From the NCBI GenBank assembly GCA_024195585.1, contig SWBL01000156.1, forward strand, positions 48,268 through 112,267: a stretch of 64,000 nt of DNA, read 5' to 3'. The notes under the pieces were generated by a model. That model searched no databases. It saw only the letters and a program-made list of their open reading frames with translations, and was not told where the DNA came from. How positions within the stretch are numbered: the stretch's first letter is position 1; each line of letters starts with the position of its first letter. Source of the DNA: Aureobasidium sp. EXF-3400. Taxonomy: Eukaryota > Ascomycota > Dothideomycetes > Dothideales > Saccotheciaceae. Shown here piece after piece: positions 1 through 10,733 of this stretch. The position numbers were made by a program, and so were the translations under genes.

Positions 1-243
1 ATCGTGTTCGCGAACGCTGGAGGTCCACCAGGAAAAGGCTACGCTGGCTTGTCACAAGTGTGCGCGCCTTATGTCGGACCCATCGTTCGTCTTGGAAGCT
101 CTGCTGAGGGTATGGCTGTTGTCGACCTGGATATGCAAATTGTCGAGGATGCAGAGGAGAATTACCAAGTCAGAGCTGATTTGGCGAGGGGTGACTGGCA
201 TTATGATTACCGTCACACGAAAGATAATGAGTCCAAGCTCTGA
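1..243 (+). CDS. Carbon-nitrogen hydrolase (nitrilase superfamily), C-terminal part only
   Basis: The reading frame is open from the first base and stops at 241-243, so only the last 80 residues are present. The sequence VFANAGG followed by a Gly/Ser-rich stretch and ...GMAVVDLDMQIVEDAEENY... resembles the last beta strands of the nitrilase-type sandwich domain, where the enzyme reports its 'still, safe, true' strands before a C-terminal tail. The tail ends in DWHYDYRH, common in fungal nitrilase-like hydrolases. The catalytic Glu-Lys-Cys triad would lie to the left of the window, so neither substrate nor activity can be judged. Assignment rests on motif memory only; an alignment of the full gene is needed to tell nitrilase from amidase or carbamoylase. 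Confidence 0.6.
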   Translation: MVFANAGGPPGKGYAGLSQVCAPYVGPIVRLGSSAEGMAVVDLDMQIVEDAEENYQVRADLARGDWHYDYRHTKDNESKL

Positions 244-1291
244 AGCAGTAGCATATTAGTGTATCAATTATAACCTATGTGTCGAATGCCTGTCTGTTAC
301 ATCAAGAATTGGCGTCTCTCTCTCATGGTAACACAGGGTAGGCTCAATCCTATCTCAATACATAGTGGTTCTGTAAATATAAGCGTGGCCAGAGAAACAC
401 TTTATGCGAATCTCTCTCAGCGGATGGCACTCTGTTCTGTAAAGTCCTATGCATTTCTATATTCAGTTATACTGGTCCTTCACATACAAGAGACCTACGT
501 TTTTAGGATCAGCTCTGGACTCAAAGTCTCGTTCCTACTCTGTCCGGACCAAAAAACATCATCACTAGACTGATCACAGCTCATCTCAATTTCCACATGT
601 TTCAGTGCGATGTCGGGCTTCACCAGTGTTGATCTAAAGTCGATTCCATACACTCCCCAGCAAAATCTCCAGCCAGGATGAGGGAAATAGCCAGGGACGA
701 CCCAGCGCGGATCGCGCCATGACTGGTCTTGGTGTTTGCAATTTGTATACAGCTGGTAGCAGTAGTAGTGCTGGCGTTCTGCAAGTGCAAGCTCTGCTCC
801 CCTCTCCACAGCTTTACTAATGTCTGGTTGTGCAGTGAGGTTTCAAAACCGAACCGTCGAATCCAAGCTCTGATGTGTAGAGCATACATGTGTCCAAGTA
901 TGACACCGAGCAGCTGTCATCCTTTCTGAAACCAAACTTTCAGATACTGAGCAAGATCAACCCCTATATACGATGATCTAAGCGAGGACATCTCGAATTT
1001 CATCTTTGTCGAGAGAACAAAAAAGCAGGAGATGGTTCGTTGTGATCCGAATCGCAGTAGTAGTTCTCACCTGCCCTAGCGCCTCGCAACCAGCGTCGCT
1101 TCCTCCATAACTCCTTCCCGTCTTCTTCCAGTCCAGTGACTGCCACCCAACCCGGCGAATCCAAGAATCCAGGAATCGACACTTCCACCCACCTTTTCTC
1201 GTGTTGTTATCACAATTTATATCGCATCCTCATCGAAGCTGTATTCTTTCTTCCTACCTCTTGTTGAACTCTCTCATCAACCCTCACCACG
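244..1291. other. Intergenic, no gene seen
   Basis: Roughly 1 kb with only short unconvincing frames on both strands. The last 100 bases before the next gene are pyrimidine-rich (CTC/TTC runs), as is usual for fungal promoters and leaders. Confidence 0.5.
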
Positions 1292-2758
1292 ATGGATCTC
1301 CGAGAACTTTTCGGAGAGGGGACGATCGTGACGATTTCGGACGTCTGGCAGGAATACCAAAGGATCACTGGAACCGAGATTCCGGTCGAGAGCGAGGAGA
1401 CCGAATTAGAGCGCATCGACGACTCCCTTCCAACAAGCGGTGACGCTCAGACTTCGGCAGACCAGACCCTTGTCGAGAGTGAGGAAACAGAATCAGAGCC
1501 TGTCAGCGACTCCTCTACGAAAATCGATGATAGCCAGGCCTCCTTGAGGAGTAACTCCACCAGCCAAGCTCAGAGAAAATGTGACTGGATCGAGAATACC
1601 CCGAAATGGAGTTATCCAATGCATCTAGCCCTTCACTTGGCCAATTCATCCTTCTCACCTGAATGGAGAAAAGCATGTCAGCTTCTTAATCGAATCGATT
1701 CTCAACTAGAGTGGACAAAAACTCCTGTACCTGCCGAATGGTACAATGATCCTCTTTTCACAACCCTTGTCATCAAGCCCAGTCGAGCTGGACTACGAAA
1801 ACTGAAGCACGCTATACGACAACCAGTACAGCCACCTTTCTTACGAGAAGTCTTATTTGATTGCGAGGCCATTCGTACAAAAGAAGACGTTGAAAACCTT
1901 GGAAACTGTCGCGAGTCACTTATCGAGATTCTTGGGATACTGTATGACCAGACCGGTGATTCTGTGCAACCACTGAGAGATGCCTTGATCCTTCTTTTGG
2001 AAGCTTTCTTATGCGCAATTGGTACCAAACAGGAGGTCTGGTACTGTTGGAATGTCGAAGATCCGAATGTCTGCCAGCGATCGTTTGGAATGGCATGTCA
2101 CTGTCGCTTGTTGTATCAAGGCATTGGTCCTTCTGCACATGATGTGACTAAGTTCATGGTTTACTTTGACATCGGCCTGGACATTGGAGAATGGACAGTT
2201 ACGGTTTCCGGTGAGAAAACGGTCCAAGAGGTGTGGTTGTGCATTTTCCAGGATGAATGCGAATTCGAGTTAGGGCGGCTACTGATTAACGGCTGGCCTG
2301 GAATGAAGCAAGAAGGACTTGATTACGATCTGGTTGCTTTCGAAGCTATGCTCATGACGACTGACATGAGAAGGATTGAGTTCCGGAACACGAAGCTCCA
2401 TGTAGGGGGTTTACTGTCACTTCTGGACCGCAACAAGCATTCATTAGACATCCTTGTACTGGAACAAGTCGATACTGACGACAGCCCCGAAGCGTAGTTC
2501 GATTTGTTTGGGTGGGTCGCTGACACGCTTACACTGGATTACTTGAAAATCCAGGAGTGCAGATGTAAGGGCCACGCTTACAGCCAACTGTTTGATACCG
2601 AGATTGGCGAAGTGGATGGCAACTTCATGGAGAAGCCCATAAGGCGCGAGGCTTCCATGAGCATGACAGACTGGTTGAGGCATCGGTTCCTCCAGTTAGA
2701 GCCATCGGAATCCGCTCCACGTCTATCGATTCCAGAGGAATCACTTTGCCTGTGGTAG
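1292..2758 (+). CDS. Hypothetical protein with an in-frame TAG at 2495-2497
   Basis: ATG at 1292 opens a 401-residue frame ending in TAG at 2495-2497. The same frame then stays open for another 87 codons to TAG at 2756-2758. Residues 30-80 are acidic and Ser/Thr-rich, with VESEETE occurring twice, and look disordered. From about residue 105 the protein is globular, with Trp- and Leu-rich segments. Text after the TAG (LTLDYLKIQECRCKG) resembles the Leu/Cys-rich tails of fungal F-box-like family proteins, which suggests that the first stop may truncate an older, longer protein. No GT-AG intron removes the stop. I recognise no catalytic domain and assign no function. The protein may equally be a genuine 401-residue product, with 2498-2758 as 3' sequence. 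Confidence 0.55.
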
Positions 2759-3766
2759 ACTTGTCGCAAAGGAGCCATTGCATCAACACCGTATTACGGG
2801 CATGCTCCAGCATTCTCTTATGGTCGCTCACTTTCGTGTTCCAGACTCGCTCAGGGTGAGACAACCATTCTTTATCTTGCTACATCCATCTCAGTCCTTT
2901 CCTCAGCATCTGCGTTGTCCAATTTCCTGTGGTTGTTTGGACCCTCGATCCCTGTGAATCGATAGTGCCATGTGCGCATCGGTGGAGGTAGTTGTAGCTG
3001 GTGTCGTTTTCGACCGCCGATACCCGACTCCTGATTCAAATAACGGGGTAGCGTGGGCATCCTATTTTCCTAGGTAACTTCCGCGCTGCTGACTAGCAAA
3101 TGAAACGCGATAAGATTTACCAAGAGGGAAAGAGTTGACGTTCCAAGTCAAGGGCCGACGTTGCAAAGGACGTACCTCAATATACGCCTCAAGACTGAGA
3201 AATACTCAGCCGAAACTTCGAACGCCTCAGACAAGGCGTTGGAACGGTTATCAACTACAAACAACGTCTGCGGCCACGATCGGGGCTCCGCATGCCTAGT
3301 TTGTACGTGCTGCCACTATTGACTCACAATTCGACGTAAGACTAGGTCGAGACGACAGTCGCCATCAAACGATGGGGGACACGCCCTTGCTATACGGCTA
3401 CGCGAGCCGGCACGGAGACCCGCAACCATTCGCGTACACGAAAGGGCTGACAGAGTACCCTAATAGTCTGGCCGTTGAGGTTCAATGTCAAAGTATTGCT
3501 TATTCTTGTCTTTTCTATCCTCCATCATGACAGTTACTCTTTTCCCTGAACTATGACCTCGACAAGATTTCACCAGTTTTGAACTCTGTCAACCTTTTTT
3601 TGAACCTTCTTCTCCTCTTTCCTTGCCCGCTCGTTGTGCTGCTACATCTTTACCCTAGGGCTGATATCTCTGTTTGGGAAAGCTTTGGTTCTATCGGCAC
3701 GAAATCGATTTGTCGAGGAGATTCTCCTCCGTTTGATGCGTACTCGGGAAAGAGCAAGGGAACATC
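2759..3766. other. Intergenic, presumed promoter of the rhamnosidase gene
   Basis: About 1 kb without a convincing gene. The last 200 bases before 3767 are T/C-rich, consistent with a fungal promoter and 5' leader. I saw no clear TATA box. Confidence 0.4.
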
Positions 3767-6763
3767 ATGGCGACTTCTGCATACCACCTTAGGACGGATT
3801 ACCTCAGTGAAGCCTTTGGAATCGATAATCCACGTCCGGAGTTCTCATGGAGACTGGAAGCCAGTGACCCATCGGACAAGCACGCTTTAGTGTTTCAGAC
3901 TGCATACCGCGTGCAGGTTGCCGTGCTCGACACTTTTAGGCCTACGAGTATCGTCTGGGATAGCGATATCGTGCGCTCCCAGGATCAGTTTGGCATCATC
4001 TATGCTGGAAGTCTTCTACAATCAATTACAAGATACTATTGGCGAGTGCAGTTGTATGATATGCACGATGGTTGCAGTGGCTGGAGCAAAGTTGCGAGTT
4101 TCGAGACCGGAATTATGGATGCGAGATTATGGAAGGCCAACTGGATTACTGGACCTGTCGAGGATACAGAACATGCCATGTACTTTCGCGGTTGTCTGAA
4201 TGTACCGGCTGGAGTGCTCAAAGCTAGGGCCTTCGTCTCTGCTCTGGGCTGGTACAGGTTATTTGTCAACGGCAGCGACTTGACTGGAAATTGCTGTGTA
4301 CCACGATGGACGCCCATGAATACCACAGTCGAGTATCAAGATTACGATATTACGCAATACCTCAAACCTGGACTCAATCACTTCAGTGTCGTCGTAGGAG
4401 ACGGCCGCTGGAGAGGAAGTTTGGGCCTCAGAGATACCAGAGCTAAACATCATGATCCCGTTGCTACGTTTTGTCAAGTCAATATCAACTTCAAGGACGG
4501 CAATAGGACAGTTTTTGGCAGTAGTGAGGAATGGCTTGCTGGTACAGGAGCTATCATCCGCTCAGACCCAAAACTAGGCGAGGAACACGATCTCCGTATC
4601 AGCAGTGATGAGTGGCTGGGTGAAGTGGCGCCTACACCCCCAACTGTCAAGGACTCCCGGTGGACTCAAGCCCGACTACTACCAACACCACAATCACGCA
4701 AACTCATCGCCGAGGAGACTCCACGCACAAAAGAAATCGGTAGTTGCCGACCAAAGGGAATCCTTCGTTCACCCACCGGCAAGCAAATCTTCGACTTCGG
4801 ACAAAACATTGCTGGATTTGTGGTTGCAAAACTCAAAGGAAAGAGAGGCACTAAAGTCACCATCACATACTCGGAGTCCATTGGTCCAAATGGCGAACTT
4901 GATCTCGATTATGCATTACCCATTGATGGCAAGGCACAACGCGATACCTGCATCTTGAGTGGTAAACACACCTGGTTTCAGCCTTGGTTTACTCGCCACG
5001 GCTTCCGCTATGCTGAGATCGGAGGCTGCCAAGATGTTGGCTTCAATGATATCAAAGCCTTGATTGTGTCTGCAGATCTTCCGGAGACCGGTGTGTTTGC
5101 ATGCTCAGACTGGAGACTGGAGCGATGGAGAGAAAATGCTCTGCGCTCCATGCGAGCCAATTTCGCGGATGTGATAACTGATTGTCCGACAAGAGAACGG
5201 CTCTGCTGGATGGGTGATTTGCAGGCCATTTCACCCACTTCGACTATGTTCTTGGATACACAGACGTATCTGAGGAGGACCTTGAGGAATATTTCTCTTG
5301 AGCAATTGCCGGATGGAACTGTGCCGCCATTCTTGCCTGGCGAGTGTGCTCAAGTCTACAAGGGACTCTGGTGGCCCATGTCTTTGATCACCACATCGGT
5401 GGGTTGGGGTGACGCCTGTGTATTGGTGCCCTGGACACTATATCAATACTACGGCGATAAAGCAGTTCTCAAGCGCCAATACGGATCCATGAAACGTAAG
5501 GTCGAGCAAATGGTTCGCGACGCACGCAGCGGCAAGGGAGGCTACGGCAAATATTTCAAGGGCGAGCGCAACGAACACGAACCCTACATCCTCGACAGCG
5601 ACAAGATGTGGGGAGAGTGGTTGGAGCCTGGCAGCGGCATGTGGGGGCTCTTCAAGTCTCTCATGATACCCAGTCCAAACACCGCAACAGCATACTTTGC
5701 TCATAATGCTTCAGTGCTTGCAAAAGCGGCTGAAGCACTGGGAAACACCCAAGATGCTGAGCATTACCAACAACTATCCGAGCGGGTCCGCGTAGCCTGG
5801 CGTGCTGCTTTCGTATACCCGGACTTGCGTATCGGCGATGACAAACAAGACGACTACGTGCGCGCTCTTGCCTTCAATTTGATCCCTGAACACACACGCC
5901 CTGGCGTGATCTCACGCCTGGTAGAGATCATTGAAGACTCAGACTTCCACTTTACGACAACCCTACTAAACACAGCCATGCTTCTCACCGTGCTCAGCGA
6001 TAACGGCAGAGCAGACATCGCATATAAACTCCTCCTCAACAATCAACCACGCACCTTCCTCAACCAAGTCGAAGCCGGCGCAACCACAACCTGGGAGACC
6101 TGGACCGGCTATGATGAAACCGGTCGCGCGAAGGGATCTCACAATCACGTCGCGACAGGCGCTGCTACACGCTGGCTTCAAGAAGGCATCATTGGAATTA
6201 CACCCCTCTCTCCCGGCTACCGCAAGATCAAAATCAGACCTCTGGTAGGAGGAGGTCTCGATCACGCTTCAGGAGGTATTGAAACACCCTTTGGACTCTG
6301 CAAAGCCACCTGGAGAGTCCTAGTCGCAACTTCAATGGTCAAACTCTGCGTCACCATCCCCGCAGGCGCCTCAGGAGAAGTCCATCTAGGCAATGGAGAA
6401 GTCCACGACGTACCAGCCGGTACCCACTTTTTCGAATGGCTGGATGCCGCCTCGGCACCTCCATCACCAGCTGCCAGTGACTTGTCTGTCGAAACAGTAG
6501 TCTTGGATCGAGCTAGTGTGGCTAGTCCTCCTCAAAGCCCTGGTGGCACTTTGATGCCTAGTCCGATGAACCCTGGCATTCTGAGTGCGGCGTCTAGTGG
6601 AGGTAGATTGTCACCGCCTTCTGCTATGCCGCCGCAGGGGACTCCGAAGTTGAGGATTGATAGTGTTGTTAATACTGCTGCAGTGGGTAAAGCTAACAGG
6701 AGGAGTTTTGTTCTGCCGCAGAATGGAGGTATTTTCTCTTGGCCACCTTCGGCTGCTACTTGA
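3767..6763 (+). CDS. Alpha-L-rhamnosidase, GH78 family, intracellular
   Basis: A single-exon gene of 998 codons. It should hydrolyse terminal alpha-L-rhamnose from plant glycosides such as flavonoid rhamnosides or pectin fragments. The N-terminus (TDYLSEAFGIDNPRPEFSW) is the usual start of GH78 proteins, followed by beta-sandwich domains and an (alpha/alpha)6 barrel. Two acidic motifs match the family: DCPTRER at residues 472-478, with Glu477 the likely general acid, and TTTWETWTG with Glu777 the likely general base, followed by SHNH. No signal peptide is visible, so the enzyme probably acts on imported glycosides in the cytosol. After about residue 895 the protein continues into a roughly 100-residue Ser/Pro/Gly-rich tail not expected of the catalytic fold. 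The gene converges on the enoyl-CoA hydratase gene, 332 bases away. Confidence 0.92.
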   Translation: MATSAYHLRTDYLSEAFGIDNPRPEFSWRLEASDPSDKHALVFQTAYRVQVAVLDTFRPTSIVWDSDIVRSQDQFGIIYAGSLLQSITRYYWRVQLYDMHDGCSGWSKVASFETGIMDARLWKANWITGPVEDTEHAMYFRGCLNVPAGVLKARAFVSALGWYRLFVNGSDLTGNCCVPRWTPMNTTVEYQDYDITQYLKPGLNHFSVVVGDGRWRGSLGLRDTRAKHHDPVATFCQVNINFKDGNRTVFGSSEEWLAGTGAIIRSDPKLGEEHDLRISSDEWLGEVAPTPPTVKDSRWTQARLLPTPQSRKLIAEETPRTKEIGSCRPKGILRSPTGKQIFDFGQNIAGFVVAKLKGKRGTKVTITYSESIGPNGELDLDYALPIDGKAQRDTCILSGKHTWFQPWFTRHGFRYAEIGGCQDVGFNDIKALIVSADLPETGVFACSDWRLERWRENALRSMRANFADVITDCPTRERLCWMGDLQAISPTSTMFLDTQTYLRRTLRNISLEQLPDGTVPPFLPGECAQVYKGLWWPMSLITTSVGWGDACVLVPWTLYQYYGDKAVLKRQYGSMKRKVEQMVRDARSGKGGYGKYFKGERNEHEPYILDSDKMWGEWLEPGSGMWGLFKSLMIPSPNTATAYFAHNASVLAKAAEALGNTQDAEHYQQLSERVRVAWRAAFVYPDLRIGDDKQDDYVRALAFNLIPEHTRPGVISRLVEIIEDSDFHFTTTLLNTAMLLTVLSDNGRADIAYKLLLNNQPRTFLNQVEAGATTTWETWTGYDETGRAKGSHNHVATGAATRWLQEGIIGITPLSPGYRKIKIRPLVGGGLDHASGGIETPFGLCKATWRVLVATSMVKLCVTIPAGASGEVHLGNGEVHDVPAGTHFFEWLDAASAPPSPAASDLSVETVVLDRASVASPPQSPGGTLMPSPMNPGILSAASSGGRLSPPSAMPPQGTPKLRIDSVVNTAAVGKANRRSFVLPQNGGIFSWPPSAAT

Positions 6764-7095
6764 TGCTGATACAGTATATCTTTTCTTTTGTCATAAGCCA
6801 TTTTTGTTTGGAGGAGTTCTTGTTCAAAAAAAAGGTGTTGGTTTGGGAAGGCGGGTGGGCAGGATTCATTTGCATATCGGTTCGAAGGCGTCTAGGCATG
6901 ATTTATCTTGAATTCCATGCATAATAGAGGAATGATGTTTAGAGTCTATATTTTACCATCACTTTCAAGTCTCTTTGTCTCTTAGCATACGATGATGATT
7001 CAAGAAAAGGAAGGAACGATCAGCTGAAAGTTGCCTGCTGGCGTGGATAATTGTGGTTGTTCATTCCAACACTATCATATTTTCTACCAACACAA
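6764..7095. other. Convergent intergenic region
   Basis: Space between the 3' ends of the rhamnosidase and enoyl-CoA hydratase genes. It is AT-rich with T runs, suiting 3' processing signals for both strands; nothing else is seen. Confidence 0.4.
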
Positions 7096-8036
7096 CTATG
7101 AATGCGTCCACTCAGCCTTCTTCTTGTTAGCAAAAGCATTCATACCAATCTTCTGATCCTGACTTCCAAAAAGCCCATGGAAAAGTCGTCTCTCATACTC
7201 CACACCCTCCCTAACACCCAAATCCTGACTCTTGTTAACCGCCTCTTTGCAAGCCTTGACCGCAATCTTAGAGTATCCAGCAATCTTTGCCGCTGTATCC
7301 AAAGCACCTTCCACACAAGCATCTGCAGAGTCAAAGCACTTGGCCACTAGACCCCACTGCTCAGCTTGTTCGCCAGAAAAGTTGTCGCCCGTGAGGATGA
7401 GTTCCATAGCTTTTGCTTTGCCCACTGCGCGGGTCAATCTTTGTGTTCCTCCCGCACCAGGAATAATTCCCAATTTGATCTCAGGTTGGCCAAAGGTAGC
7501 GCTCTTGCTTGCGTAAAGGATATCGCACATCATAGCCAACTCACACCCACCTCCCAATGCATATCCATTTACAGCACCGATGACGGGTTTCTTGATGTGA
7601 GTAAGATTGGACCAGGATTCGATAAAATCGGTGCCGTAAGCGTCGGAGAAGGTCTTAGGGGCCATTTCTTTGATGTCAGCGCCGGCGGCAAAGGCTTTGG
7701 GAGAGCCGGTGAGGACGATGGCGGCGATGGAGGGGTCTTTGTCGAGGGTGGAGGTGCAGGTGTTGAGTTCGTTGATTAGAGGGGAGAAGAGGGCGTTCAG
7801 GGCTTTGGGTCTGTTGAGGGTGACTGTTTTGTGGAGTTGTGTCAGTGGCTTTGCAAGGATTATTGTGGTAAAGAAAGGTGTTTCCTACTTAGAGCGACAC
7901 CTGGTCGGGGAGTGCTGAGTTGGATGTGCTCATAGCTGTGTTCGGCTGAGGGTGTAGAGTATGGGCGTTGAATACGTGGAGCCAACGTCTTGACAAAGCG
8001 AGAAGGAAATGGTCTGGCAACTCGTAGGCTCTGCAT
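7096..8036 (-). CDS. Enoyl-CoA hydratase, mitochondrial type, with an apparent frameshift in exon 1
   Basis: Hydrates 2-trans-enoyl-CoA in fatty-acid and branched-chain amino-acid breakdown. Exon 2 is 7096-7823, the intron 7824-7887 (GTAGGA...CAG), exon 1 lies in 7888-8036. The crotonase core is intact: ITLNRPKALNAL, the oxyanion segment AFAAGADIKEM, NGYALGGGCELAMMCD, and GQPEIKLGIIPGAGGTQRL, whose Glu residues match the family's catalytic pair. ATG at 8034-8036 opens a typical mitochondrial presequence (MQSLRVARPFPSRFVK, then RPYSTPSAEHSYEHI), but that frame is off by one from STPRPGVALITLNRP. The shift lies near the TTT run at 7919-7921. Read without the presequence, ATG at 7931-7933 gives an uninterrupted 257-residue protein from 7096-7823 plus 7888-7933. 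Either the assembly has one extra base or the targeting peptide is uncoupled. Confidence 0.85.
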
Positions 8037-8264
8037 TGTGATGTTGATTGGTAGTTCAACTGGCTGTTGGAGAGGGAAGGAAAATGTTTAGGTTACAGAT
8101 CAAGGTGGAAGGTGGAAAGCTCCTCCCCGCATATGTCATCGGCTGCAAAGTTGCCGAGGTGTTGACGCTACGGCCTTTCCTCCGATGCCCTCCTTACAAG
8201 GCGCCCTTCTCTGTCACTCGTGCATTCAATCTTGAACATCGTAAAAGGTCGTGATATACAGAAT

Positions 8265-10733
8265 CTACTCTGAGTCCGAGTCTCCAAATACAGCCAAGCT
8301 TTCTCTCTTCTTCTCCTTGACAGCCTCACCAGCAGGCTTCGAAGCTCCTCCCAATGAAAACTTACTCGCGGGTGCGTTGCTTCCACCAAGCGAGAAGCCC
8401 ATTGCAGGAGACGCTCTCTTCACCTCTTCAACAGGTGGCGGAGCTGCAGGTGCTGCATTGAGCGACATGGAGAAGTTGGACAACTTGGGCGCTGGTTTCG
8501 GTGGTGGTGCTTCGCCATCTGCAGTAGCAAGGATGAGGTCTGCCGCTGAAGGTCGTGATGGCTGGCGCTTAACCGCCGGTTGGGCCTGTGTAGCTTGCGC
8601 AGGCTGTGGTGTTGTTGCTCGAGCCATGGCTTCTGGCGCAGCAGCAGCACTCTCGGCCTCGCCATTCTTCCAGCGCTTCTTCAGCTCCTCCTCTCTTTCC
8701 TGCTTCTCCTGCTCGTCTTTGATCTTCTGATCTGCGTCTGTCAATGGTGGGCTCAAGAATACTTCCTTGAACCTCCTGTGGCTCTCTGGTGCGAAAATGC
8801 TTTCGCGCTCCCAACAGTCCAGGACTACTGTGATGCGGCTCTTCCACTGTTCACCACGCACACGACCCCATCCGTATTGCTTCGGCATGCGACCTAGCTT
8901 TTCGAAAACTTGACGTGAAGTCAAAGCTGACTCGAACAACGATCGGTACTTCCAGGCATCGCGCACGCCAGAAACTGATGTAGCAGCCAAGGCGTCACTT
9001 ATGACATAGAGACCGACCAATTGCGCGCCTGAGATGTCCTTTCCAGATGAGGCTTCCAGCTTGCTGTCGTTTTCCTGATCTACTTGCATCTCGGTCGCCT
9101 CTTTCGGAGCAGCCTCCTCGATCTCTGTATCATCGTTACCACCTAGCATACCAAAAGAGGCTCTGGGTCCATCGACTTCAGGGTCGTAGTTGTCATATTC
9201 CTCGATTTCTTCGTCTTCGTTCTCATCTTTGGGACGATCGATCTTGTAGTTGACGGAGAAGCGGAAAGGATTCTCCAAGTTCGAGACAAGCAGGTCCACA
9301 ACTTCTTCAGCACCTTGACCAGAAAATTTGATCACCAAATCAGTGACGGCTTGCACGTCGCCTTCACACAAGTAGCCAGTACTTTCCGGTAAGTGATTTA
9401 GGAAGAAAGTCAGCTTAGCCTTGCGGTAAGGGTTCAGGTAGCGCGGTCGTGAGATGTTTGGATCTTCAGGAGCGACACCCTGGTTCTGGACAATATGATC
9501 GTCTTCGTCGTCTGTGTCGAGATCTGAAGAGACATACCCAGAGTCTGACATCAGGTCGGCGAGGTTCTGAGCGTGTTCGTACTTGGGCTTCTCCAGCGGA
9601 GGTATCCAGAAGGGACCGTCATCGAATGGACGAACATGGTTGTTCATGCGAGCAAGCTCGTCCATCATGGACCATTGATGTGTATCTTGGCCAGTTTTCG
9701 CGGGTGGTTGTGAGGCATAATATTGGTATACTAACCAGCGGTACCAAACGTGACCTTGACTGGTGTTGTCAAACAACCAAGCCCAGTGTTCTCCATGCTG
9801 AACATCCGGTTGAGACATGAGCAGGCACTCCCATTCGGGGCCGTATGTGATGAGTTTTTCGACAGTCTTGTTGATGATAGCGAGCTGCTTCAGGTCGGAT
9901 GGTGGGGTCACGTTGACGACCAGAGGAGAGGGACCTTGGTGGCGTAATTGTGGTGGGAGAGACTCTGGGGGAGGGGCGTTGCGGAAGCTGTGTAATGGAG
10001 GAGGGTCGCGAGGCATTTGTTTTGCGCCAAAGGGATGTACTGGAATGGCCGAGGATGCGGTATGGAGGACTGATGAGACGGATGAGGAGATAGTGATGTG
10101 TTTGGAAATGTTGAGGTAGCAGCCAAAGCCCAGGTACTTTTGCTGTAGAGTATTGATGGCACTGTCGATGTCGCTCGATGCTGTGTCTGGTGTAAGAGCA
10201 ACAACAGCGGTCAATGAGTGACCTGTTGGCGAGGGAGCGAAAGCCATATCGTCAACTTTCAGGTTCTTGGGTAGCCAGCTTCGTATCGTCGCTTCGGTCG
10301 TCTTGCGCGGTAACGAAGACAACAGCACGGTCGGGCGCTTGACCACTGCTTCTGGACTCGCTCTGCTGTCTCGTTGGCTCCTCTCTCTTTCTCTTTCTAG
10401 TTCCAGCTCCCTCTTGCGCTTCATGGATAACGGGGCAGGTCCTGGTGGAGGGCCGAGGGTTCCTGGTCCACTGCTCCTCATGGGGGCTCCCCTGGTATAG
10501 CCTCCTCCATCTGCAAGTTTTGAGCCGCCATATGCGCTGCGGCCAGCAGCTACTTGTGCGACAAAATCGTCTTCATCTTCATCGGCGAATGAGTCCTCGA
10601 ACTCTCTTAGGGCAGCTCTGTTCTCGGCTTCTTCTCGTATGCGTTTGGCTTCGGCTTCCTGTCGCTGTTTTTCAAAGACGGACACTTTCTTGGGCGCGTT
10701 GAGTTTCGACGATAGATCCGGCTTGTCTGACAT
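8265..10733 (-). CDS. SR140/U2SURP-like splicing factor with SURP and CID domains
   Basis: Encodes 822 residues from ATG at 10731-10733. That start was preferred because it begins the conserved MSDKPDLSSKLNAPKK and the upstream 25 codons look like leader. The order is: basic and acidic coiled segment (20-60), an RRM-like stretch beginning KRPTVLLSSLP (about 132-212), a SURP module (about 285-335, LAIINKTVEKLITYGPEWE then WLFDNTSQGHVWYRW), an acidic linker, and a CID/RPR-type helical domain (about 438-655, with an acidic insert at 500-560). The tail is rich in Lys/Glu and then Ala/Pro/Ser. This layout matches the U2 snRNP-associated protein SR140, a nuclear pre-mRNA splicing factor. Only 168 bases separate its start from that of the divergent gene at 10902. 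Confidence 0.8.
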   Translation of the reverse strand: MSDKPDLSSKLNAPKKVSVFEKQRQEAEAKRIREEAENRAALREFEDSFADEDEDDFVAQVAAGRSAYGGSKLADGGGYTRGAPMRSSGPGTLGPPPGPAPLSMKRKRELELERERERSQRDSRASPEAVVKRPTVLLSSLPRKTTEATIRSWLPKNLKVDDMAFAPSPTGHSLTAVVALTPDTASSDIDSAINTLQQKYLGFGCYLNISKHITISSSVSSVLHTASSAIPVHPFGAKQMPRDPPPLHSFRNAPPPESLPPQLRHQGPSPLVVNVTPPSDLKQLAIINKTVEKLITYGPEWECLLMSQPDVQHGEHWAWLFDNTSQGHVWYRWLVYQYYASQPPAKTGQDTHQWSMMDELARMNNHVRPFDDGPFWIPPLEKPKYEHAQNLADLMSDSGYVSSDLDTDDEDDHIVQNQGVAPEDPNISRPRYLNPYRKAKLTFFLNHLPESTGYLCEGDVQAVTDLVIKFSGQGAEEVVDLLVSNLENPFRFSVNYKIDRPKDENEDEEIEEYDNYDPEVDGPRASFGMLGGNDDTEIEEAAPKEATEMQVDQENDSKLEASSGKDISGAQLVGLYVISDALAATSVSGVRDAWKYRSLFESALTSRQVFEKLGRMPKQYGWGRVRGEQWKSRITVVLDCWERESIFAPESHRRFKEVFLSPPLTDADQKIKDEQEKQEREEELKKRWKNGEAESAAAAPEAMARATTPQPAQATQAQPAVKRQPSRPSAADLILATADGEAPPPKPAPKLSNFSMSLNAAPAAPPPVEEVKRASPAMGFSLGGSNAPASKFSLGGASKPAGEAVKEKKRESLAVFGDSDSE

